The translations under genes were made by a program, and so were the position numbers. The notes below the pieces were generated by a model. That model was given only the letters and a program-made list of their open reading frames with translations, was not told the DNA's origin and searched no databases. This document shows positions 55,829 to 64,000 of a stretch of 64,000 bases of DNA, in pieces; position 1 is the stretch's first letter; each line of letters starts with the position of its first letter. The DNA is from Leptobrachium leishanense (Eukaryota; Chordata; Amphibia; Anura; Megophryidae). The stretch spans positions 64,276,637 through 64,340,636 of the forward strand of contig CM019067.1 in the NCBI GenBank assembly GCA_009667805.1, read 5' to 3'.

Positions 55829-56519
55829 GGGCTAAATTACAATCTTCGCACAAACGTTTGCGCCGGCGCAAAAAAACATTAACGCGAGGGGTAAAACCAT
55901 TTGCGCCGAATGCCATATTACATTGTCAGAGCAACAACCGCGCGTAATCGTCTACTGCGGGTGAACCTGCGCGAGATTACTGTATTTTGCGTGTCCTATA
56001 CTTAACATTGTGAGCGCAAATGCGAATGTGCGCTGGCACGCGGATGGTATTACAATCTATTTCGCGGTAATTACCGCATAGCCTTTGCGCGCATAATTTT
56101 AGCAACTCCTAAAAGCTGGTGTTAATGGCAAATCTGAACGTCCTGGCAAAAAACAAATACACCAGCACAAAACAAAAAACGCAGCAAAGTATAGTTACAC
56201 ATTCTACTCATACCAAACCAATAAAATGGAGAAGTTATGTGTGCATGTATTATTGCTGCAGCATATATGCTCAGATTGACTGCGGCAGGCGCAATTTCTT
56301 AACGTGAGATAATTGTGGTTCTTAACACTGATTTTTGCGCGCGATGGTACTGCGCGAGCATTTGGGCGCGTCCTGTTTGTGCACGTTATTGATCGGCGGA
56401 CGAAAAGACGCGCGAGGATTGTAATTCCAGCGGTAATTTGCGCTGCAAAACTTTTACGCTTGGCGCAAAGATTTTGGCTTTGCGCGAGGCCTTTTGCGTG
56501 AAGATTGTAATATAGGCTC
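55829..56519. mobile_element. MITE family N, copy N4
   Basis: Ends GGGCTAAATTACAATCTTCGC and gaagattgtaatataggct. The interior shares gttaatggcaaatctgaacg and accagcacaaaac with N1-N3. Confidence 0.8.
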
Positions 56520-56849
56520 TATATGTGCTTATTTTTTACTTATTTTGTACTTTGATGCAATTAAAGGTAATTATAAGCACAAATCCAATATTATTTTGTA
56601 AAGAAAACCTCTCAATTACAATGTTATCAGAGCTATTTCTAAACTTGCAGGTCTTCATAATTCTGAAAGCTTATTAAGAAAGGTCCTGTTAAAATTTAAC
56701 AAGCACTTTAATAAGCACAAAACAAGACGCAAAGAGACTGGAAGCAGAATATTAAGCACAAATAAATGCCACCTCACACCTAAAATATAAAGCAGTACAT
56801 TCAAGGAACTACATTAATATAGGCTGCAGTGTTATTTACAACTGTTTAA

Positions 56850-57277
56850 GGCTGGGGGTCAGACTAACGCATTTTTAACGTGCGTTTAGACGCACTTAAT
56901 CACGGCCGCAGTAGCAGCAAATGACGCGCAATGACGGCCAATATACGAAGTACGGCCGCACGAAAGTCCGGCCGTGCAACGCAAGTGGAAAATGAACGCA
57001 TTTTTTCGAGAATGCAGAACCGCTAGTATTGACGTACAGAGTGCGCAGCTGCGGCATAGCGCCGTGTGTGCGTGATTAGGAGATGTCAGATGCTGCTCAT
57101 GTCCGGCCAACATAACGTCCAGACACAAAAAGGGTTTTATTGACGATCTGTAAAAAATCCCGCACGAAAATGCGCATCGTATGACCGTTTTCGCGCATTC
57201 CGTGAAAAAATACATCAATGCGTTCGGACGCACTTATTGACGGTCGCTGTGAATAATGCGTTCGTTTGACCCTAGCC
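56850..57277. mobile_element. PIF/Harbinger-type MITE, copy 3
   Basis: Ends GGCTGGGGGTCAGACTAACGC and gcgttcgtttgaccctagcc, with a direct TAA duplication on both sides (56847-56849 and 57278-57280). 428 bp, close to the copy at 47613. Confidence 0.85.
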
Positions 57278-57387
57278 TAATACAAATAATATAGAAATTG
57301 TATTAGAATCAAGGCCTTAGTGGGTCAAAAAGACATGAGTTATAGGAGATTAAATGTCTGGTTTTCACTGTTAATTTAGTTCTTTAA

Positions 57388-58545
57388 CCCTTTCGCTGCT
57401 GAGGCTTTTCACACCTCTGTGCTGAGGTCATTTTTACCGGTTTTGCTCATCATGTTTAAACGTGTTTTGAAGGCTTATTTTATTATATGACCCAGACATA
57501 TTATATATCGTTCTTTCCGGCAGACTCGGCAGATGCATAATATGTCATTATTATATGTATACGTCATAACCTGTCTGTATATTATAACAAAAAATGCAAT
57601 AAAATATGAATTTTCAATAATTTACAACATGTAAAGTGTTTTTTTTTCACATTTTAACATGCGAGCAATTGCGGTTATATTTTGTATGGGGTGCGCTTGT
57701 TAAAAAAATTAGAGATGGGGTCTCGTTACATTTTTTTTGGGGGAAAATTACGCGATTTTTAACAAACGCACCGCATACAAAAATCGTTAGTGCAGCATCA
57801 TTGTTCACATTATAATTGAAATATGAACACGCGATGACGCCAGTCCTCAGGGGGAGTTCCCGGAGGCTTGGCCGACATCCAAGATGTCGGCCAGCTCCGG
57901 GAAAGGATCACGAACCGGCGCTTTTCAGCGACGATTCGTGATCCGGCTCCCCAGGGGTCAATGACAGCCCCCGTTTGGAAGGGCAGGCTGTGCCCTTCCA
58001 AGCGGTGTCTGTTTCAACTCGCTACTCCCCGGCGATTTTTTTTTTTGGGGGAAAATTACGCGATTTTTAACAAATGCACCGCATACAAAAATCGTTAGTG
58101 CAGCATCATTGTTCACATTATAATTGAAATATGAACAAGCGATGACGCCAGTCCTCAGGGGGAGTTCCCGGAGGCTTGGCCGACATCCAAGATGTCGGCC
58201 AGCTCCGGGAAAGGATCACGAACCGGCGCTTTTCAGCGCCGATTCGTGATCCGGCTCCCCAGGGGTCAATGACAGCCACCGTTTGGAAGGGCAGGCTGTG
58301 ACCTTCCAAGCGGTGTCTGTTTCAACTCGCTACTCCCCGGCGATTTTTTTTTTTGGGCAAAATTACGCGATTTTTAACAAATGCACCGCATACAAAAATC
58401 GTTAGTGCAGCATCATTGTTCACATTATAATTGAAATGGGAACAATATTTCTGCATTAACAAAACAAAACAAAAAAAAAGCTTGTTTGTTTTTTTTTTTT
58501 AGAATTTTTTTTTTAAATATTTTTTTATTTTTATTTTTAATTTTA
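57388..58545. mobile_element. piggyBac MITE, copy P3, with internal tandem duplication
   Basis: TTAA at 57384-57387, left end CCCTTTCGCTGCTGAGG. Reverse orientation to P1 and P2. A 308-bp module is present twice (57744-58051 and 58052-58358), followed by a partial third. The far terminus is missing; it fades in T-rich sequence at about 58545. Confidence 0.8.
57744..58358. repeat. 308-bp tandem duplication inside P3
   Basis: aaaattacgcgatttttaac recurs at 57744, 58052 and 58359. Each unit includes the GC-rich ggccgacatccaagatgtcg palindrome. The two 63-codon minus frames are shadows of the duplication. Confidence 0.92.
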
Positions 58546-58828
58546 ATGTCTCTTATTATATTTTGCTGTATATGTGTTCCTTTATCACAGCATTGATTAG
58601 GACCAGCATTTATACATAAAGGATCTGTTGATTAAAGTTACACTTTCGGTTAATTTTTATTAACTAATTTTAGGATTCAAATGCTTTGTATCCTCTGAAT
58701 GTCTGGCTCGAAGCAATCCAGGGTTGGTCAAGTTTTTGAGTCATCAAAATATTGCTACAATATATATTGATTTTCTAAAATCAAAGTAATTTTGCACTAT
58801 ATAAGTCTGTACCGACAGTAAAGACTGT
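58546..58828. other. Intron stretch, nothing recognised
   Basis: AT-rich. Confidence 0.4.
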
Positions 58829-60390
58829 GGGCACTATTACATTCTTAACGCTAGCATTAGCGCTCATATGTGCGAGCGTTAGCACTAGGTTAAGCCCAGG
58901 CAGGTGCGGTGAGGTCAGTGGCTGGTGAGGCGCTGGCTAGTATCACAGCCAGATATACACGGGTTACGTAGTCACAATTTACACATTTGATTGCCGTTAT
59001 ATAGGAGAATAGAGTTTCACTTAATGTGACATCCAGGTTCCCGGTCGGCTCGCATGGGGACCCTGGACGCATGCTTCCACCAGCTGGCTGGGTGCCAGGA
59101 ACTCCAGCGGCACCCGGCGTGGAGACGGCCGATCAGGGGGCAGGGCGCGGCGTGATGACGCGGTGCTGCCGGTCTTTAATCAGGAGCGAGCACATTGAGC
59201 CCTTGCCTTGCCTTGGAGTTTCATTTCCCACATCGCTGCTTTACCGTTTAACTGTGTATATTTATTGCTGACCCTGCATTGTTCTGAGGACCCGATCTGT
59301 TGCCAACTTTGCCTGCCATTCGACTACTCTTTCTGTGTACTCCCTACCTGTTCTGTTTGCCTCCTGGTGCTGCTGATGTGCGCCGATTCTCACCATATAT
59401 CATAGCACAGTACAAGTGTCTAAACGTTGCTGACCCGGTTTTTTATTACGACTATTCTCTTTCTCTATGCCCCTGTCTCCGGTATCTGCTGCTTGTGTGT
59501 GCTACAGATCCTGCCACATATAGTAGCGCAGTACAAGTGTCTAAACGTTGCTGACCCGGTTTGTTATTACGACTACTCTCTCTCTGTACCCCTGTCTGTT
59601 GTGTATGCCATCTGTTGTTATTCTGGTGCGCTTCCATCCTGCCATATACTGTAGCACAGTACAAACTTATATAGATCTCAGTCTGTGATGTATTTTGCTG
59701 GTGCGGTCTCCCTGGCATGTGTGGCTGCTAGAGGTTAGTGTTAGTGGTCCCAACCATCCTAAGGATCGGAGGTTTAGAGGTCTGTCACCAGGGATCCTAC
59801 CAGGTCTGTCCTGGGAAACGTCACGCTTAAGTCCCTATAGCGCATGCCCCCCATATTTACATTACGAACGCTAACGGGTTAAAAAACCCGTTAACACATC
59901 GGTGATTGTGCTCACTTGCACGAGCTTACTGTACTTGGCATTCCCTATGCTTAACATGGGGAACTCAATCAATAGCGTTAGGAATACAAAGTCCTAACGC
60001 TAATTACCGCATCGCTGTGGTACATAAAAAGATAACCACAGGTAGAAGCTGGTGCTAAATGATTCCACTTCTGTGGAATCAGTTAGCACCAGCTGACACC
60101 TTCCCGCAAAAAAATCTGATACTCACCTCTCATCCAGCGGCACGAACGGTGGCCCAATCCGTCGCTTCTGGCCGCCGGGAGCAGAGTGAGACTGGGGACA
60201 AATAGTCTCCAGTCTCCCTCTGCGAATCACTCCACAGCCCCGTACTATCGCATGAGAACGAGATCATGCAGGGATCGCAGCCCGGCAGCACAACCCTCCA
60301 TGGAGTCCTATGACTACAAGAGGTGATACTCGCGACGGGACGTTTGTGCTGCTACAAGTATCCAGGATGGTAGAATTGCATTACAAGCCA
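58829..60390. mobile_element. MITE family Q, copy Q3, split by solo LTR 2
   Basis: Begins GGGCACTATTACATTCTTAACG. The part after the LTR (cccccatatttacattacg, gcggcacgaacggtggccc) matches Q1. About 125 bp between 58896 and 59020 has no counterpart in Q1. The right end is approximate (gaattgcattacaagcc). Confidence 0.6.
59025..59825. mobile_element. Solo LTR 2
   Basis: 801 bp, TGTGACATCCAG ... GGGAAACGTCACG, with a perfect 5-bp duplication CTTAA (59020-59024 and 59826-59830). The terminal CA reads CG, probably a point change. An internal block of about 121 bp (agtacaagtgtctaaacg) is duplicated at 59410 and 59530, with a partial third at 59655. Confidence 0.78.
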
Positions 60391-61631
60391 GAGGGTAGAG
60401 ATCAAGGGTAGAGATCATTTGGAATTGGTAAAGGCTAATAATTCTTTATTAGGAGGAATTTGAATTAAAAACAAACTTACATATTTATGAAATGTGTGAT
60501 TTTGTGTTAAAAAAAAACTGCTGTACCTGTAGCTAATTATTACAATCCCTGAATACCTACTCTTTCGGATCGATAGCTGCCTTGGGGTTTTGAAAGCACC
60601 TAAGTATTCAAGATCCTTGTGCTTTTAATTTTTTTTTTAAACCATCCCATCAGAGTCCATTTAGGCATGCTTAGTTTGCTCCTAGAGGGATTTGTGATGT
60701 CACTTTCCATTGGGACACGTGGGGATCAGTGTCCTAGAAAAAGGAGGCACATTCCCTTCTTTACTAGGGCAGAAAGACAGAAACACATTTTTAAATTTTA
60801 TTTTTAGACTTTTCCCTTTCAGACAACCTCTCACTTTTAATATAAATCTCTGCTGCCACCCTCTTGATGGTCACATGTTGGTTTTGAACATGAAAAATGG
60901 ACCAGAAGAGACAACGTGAGCATAACCCCAAGAGGTTGCAATGTGAAACTCCTCGGAGATTATCTATAATTTATCAACGTTTGAGTTCTTGAAGATAAAT
61001 GTGGCATTGTATAAGACTTTGATCCTTAGAAAACCCATAATCCAATGCGGGAAGAGTTTAAAGATTGTGCTGTTGATCAAAATGTTGTGTCAGCCTCTTG
61101 AATAAAAGCCACTTGGCTGGGTATGGTGTGCCTGGTACCCTCCGTTTGTGTAAATGGAAGAGTTTAGGCTTACCTCAAAAGAATTGATGCTTCCAGGAAT
61201 AAACTACATACTAGATGAGGGAGAACTGACAGAATTACTTTTTATGGTTTTATTAAGAGCATTAAATTAGAATGTATTGCATTCAATAGCACATTCTCAT
61301 TTACAGTAAATCCTTAGGTTCTGATGAATGAAGCATATAATGGATAAAACCTCTGCTTTGTAACTCATTATAAGGTGACTTAGGGTGAAATGTGGTCTTT
61401 ACAGTGATGAGCATGAAGTCAAATTCCAGCGTCACGCCATTTTTACCAGCCGCCATTGGTTTTTTTGCAATAGGTTAACTTTAAAATTCTAAAACTAGCT
61501 CAATTTTCAATATAAGTAATTTGTCTTTTTTTCCATTTTGGTTTATTATTATTGCATATTTAAACTTGTGCTCAATGCCCGATGTTGAAATAAATCTCAA
61601 TTTCTTTTTATTTTGTCTCTGTAACATGTAG
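60391..61631. other. CNGB3 intron, nothing recognised
   Basis: No terminal repeats, RNA gene or exon before 61632. Confidence 0.4.
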
Positions 61632-61729
61632 ACGAATCAGTAATAATGGAGGAAATGCCGACAAAAATGCAACTTGCTATCGCTATTGACGTGAACCTGT
61701 CCATTGTCAACAATGTAGATCTGTTCAAA
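61632..61729 (+). CDS. CNGB3: CNGB3 exon 10 of 10: end of C-linker, start of cNMP-binding domain
   Basis: 32 codons after the completing AC encode ESVIMEEMPTKMQLAIAIDV and then NLSIVNNVDLFK, the C-linker end leading into the cyclic-nucleotide-binding domain. The acceptor is acatgtag and the donor is AAA|GTAAGA. The remaining binding-domain exons lie beyond 64000. Confidence 0.93.
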
Positions 61730-63649
61730 GTAAGATTACACAATTGGGTGCTTTCAGAAGAATTGAAGGATGTTGCGATTTCATGCCAGTGTAGCTGCGC
61801 TGATATATTAGGCAAACTGGAATAATGTTCTATGTTGGCTTATTTCTTTTCTTGTCATTCCTCCAACCAATATGTGAACCTCAAAAATGGCTAAAATTCA
61901 TTACGCGCGATCATCACAGGCTTCAGGTTGTGTATGTTACGTGCCTCTTCCATTACAACATTGTCTTAGGTCACAGTAGTAATTGAAACATCAGATGTAA
62001 TTTACAGACTCCTATAGAATGACCCATAATTTTCTTTTCAATTTTAAAAATGTCTGACCTTATAGATTGGTTTCAGTGTCACGTCTAATATATTTACCAG
62101 CAGAGGTGTACACCTTGAACTCATTTCTCTTTTTTTTTTTTCTCAAGCAGTAGATAGACCTTTAGGTGCCCAATCCTACACGTCATGTTCTACAAACATA
62201 CAAAATCCCATTCTCACAGAAGGTCCATAGCTGGCAAGCCATCAAGTCTTCCCATTATATAAAATTAGTCCGAGGCATATGTCACTAGTAGCCTTTTCAT
62301 CCCCACTTTTTTCCCTTCCTCTCTTTTTGCCCCTCATTATCCTATCCCCGTCTTTTTTCCGATCTATTCCTCTCATCTCCTTTCTACCCCTTCTCTCATT
62401 TTCTTCTCTTTTCCTCTTCTCTCATCTACCTTTCTTATCCTCGCCTCCTATTTTACTGCTTTTGTGTTTGCAGCCCTTCCTTGAATGATTCTCTCAAACC
62501 TTCGTGTAGGGTTTCCAGATCAGCCATGGTTTCCTGAACATCTATTATTATCTCATGCAGGGGGGAGCAAAGGAGAAATTGCTGCCCTGCAACATGTACA
62601 ATTAATATGCTGCAGGAAAGAAATCAAGGCAGGTCACCTGAGATTCCTTTTTGATTTCTAACCTGCAGCGTATGGGTTGTACATGCTGCAGGGTTGCATT
62701 TTCATGTGCTGCCTCAAAGCATGAATAAATTATATGCGTCTAGGAAAATATGGCGGATCGCTCGACCCTACTTTTGTTGTATTACAGTTACGGCGATCCT
62801 TTGCAGACTTCGATTGCCAGTGCCACCTCAATTACCATTCTGGAATTCCTTCACAAATCTACACAATGACTGTGTATGCTTTTTGTTTTTCTAAACCTTA
62901 CCACCACGCCATTATTTACACTTTACAGTGTCACTATTGTCATGCGTCAGTGCACTGTTTCCCCTTACTATGCACGTAGGCTTATTTAATAAAAAGAAAG
63001 TTACATTTTTCATTATTTTATTGATTCTATATTCATCGTCCTATCCCAACCCAAAATCATCCTGACGTAATATTCCTAAACAAAACTTAAATTTTCTTGC
63101 AACCCTAACTTTCCCCATAACGTCCTAAATCTACCCCATACCCTCTTTACTTAACCCTATCCCCAACCATACCTCACCTCCTTATAGCTACTTCCTAAAC
63201 TACCCCATTATTAAATAAGAACCAGTATTCGCATGCTATTTGGAGATTTACCTATCAGCAACATTACGAATATAGAGTTGCCTCCATCACTATAATGAAG
63301 CGACATTCTTAGATACACTGTGACATTACAACATTGCCAAAATACATTTAACGCATTGACACGTATGCCATGCCATATAGATGTGTACACAAGATGAACA
63401 TCATGTTCATTTTTTTTCAGAAATCTCAAAGCCAACCACCAGCTGACTAGGGGTCAACTCGAGCGGCAAACGCATGGGAACGCAGCTTCTCCACTATGTT
63501 TGCAGGGGTAACTGAGTTCCCATTGGTGCCACACACTAGTATAAAGATGTTTTTCAGGTGTTCAATCCTATGTTTCCTTGTTAAATCACTGTAAATAAAT
63601 GATTTATTATATATATTTATATATCCCTTAAACTTCTTCTGTACATATA
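61730..63649. other. CNGB3 intron with pyrimidine-rich tracts
   Basis: 62290-62460 is almost purely C/T on the plus strand, and 63035-63190 is C-rich. The next CNGB3 exon was not found. Confidence 0.45.
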
Positions 63650-64000
63650 AAAACATTGCCTGGCCAAAATAGAAGTCACGCTTTCTAATATTTGATTGGA
63701 CAGTCTTTTGCTGTGATTACGACACACATTCACAGTGGCATCGTTTCAATAAGCTCATGCAATGTCACAATATTTTTTTCCATCCAGAGTCGCATTAATT
63801 TGGCGCCACGATCTTGTATTGATGATGGGAGTCGGACACTGCGTAAAGTCTTCTCCATCACATTATCCCAAAGATTCTCAATGGGGTTAAGGTCTGGGCT
63901 GTGCAGTGGCCAATCCATGTGTGAAAATGAGGTCTCGTGCTCCCTGAACCACTTTTGGACCGTTTGTGTCCAATGATTCTTGGCATTGCCATCTTGGAAT
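63650..64000 (-). mobile_element. Tc1-like transposon, partial (runs off the window)
   Basis: The terminal repeat ggccaaaatagaagtcacg at 63662 is followed by the 3' part of a transposase on the minus strand. Confidence 0.85.
63730..64000 (-). CDS. Tc1-like transposase, C-terminal part (partial)
   Basis: About 90 residues to a TGA at 63730-63732, open to the window edge. Motifs are FQDGNAKNH (second catalytic Asp region, usual QDN replaced by QDG), [18 protein letters not shown] (third catalytic residue E) and a conserved C-terminal tail. A different family from the element at 30184. Confidence 0.85.
   Translation of the reverse strand, partial: FQDGNAKNHWTQTVQKWFREHETSFSHMDWPLHSPDLNPIENLWDNVMEKTLRSVRLPSSIQDRGAKLMRLWMEKNIVTLHELIETMPL

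Noticed and set aside
57810..58309. Two related 63-codon minus-strand frames
   Set aside because: Caused by the 308-bp tandem duplication in a MITE.

Overview
The window is intronic and exonic DNA of a vertebrate nuclear genome, most likely an anuran amphibian. Ten short exons on the + strand join without a break into one reading frame of about 428 codons. That frame is the cone photoreceptor cyclic-nucleotide-gated channel beta subunit CNGB3, from the cytoplasmic N-terminal region through S1-S6, the pore and the C-linker to the first residues of the cyclic-nucleotide-binding domain. The 5' exons and the rest of the binding domain lie outside the window. No other host gene is seen. The frog assignment is an inference from the dense L2/CR1-like LINEs, Tc1 elements and piggyBac, hAT and Harbinger MITEs together with a conserved vertebrate CNGB3; no species can be named.

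The introns are packed with nested mobile elements. Region by region: 0.6-5.2 kb holds three CR1/L2-group LINE fragments, one inserted inside another. 6.3-7.1 kb is a hAT-type element. 9.2-10.9 kb has a hairpin MITE with a templated 95-bp duplication and an L2 fragment. 11.4-15.8 kb has two piggyBac-like (TTAA) elements, one carrying an 1.2-kb VNTR inside a second transposon. 17.0-27.8 kb is a stack of MITEs (piggyBac in MITE, SINE in MITE, hAT in piggyBac). 30.2-31.8 kb is a nearly intact Tc1 transposon with 220-bp inverted repeats. 46-60 kb holds two solo LTRs, a 3.0-kb hAT element with three minisatellites, and more MITEs. A Tc1 transposase fragment runs off the right edge.

The outstanding element is a class I (gammaretrovirus-like) endogenous retrovirus at 32.4-43.9 kb on the - strand. 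It has two 675-bp LTRs, a tRNA-Pro-type primer site, a polypurine tract, gag, pro-pol and env. It lies inside a Tc1/mariner-like MITE and is itself interrupted by an L2 LINE and a small hAT MITE. Its pol carries, between RNase H and integrase, a complete domain of about 210 residues that I recognise as the conserved domain of the opioid growth factor receptor (OGFr) family. It is in frame with the RNase H end and runs directly into the integrase N-terminus. This looks like capture of a host coding sequence at the place where some lentiviruses carry a dUTPase. The provirus is decayed by frameshifts and stops.
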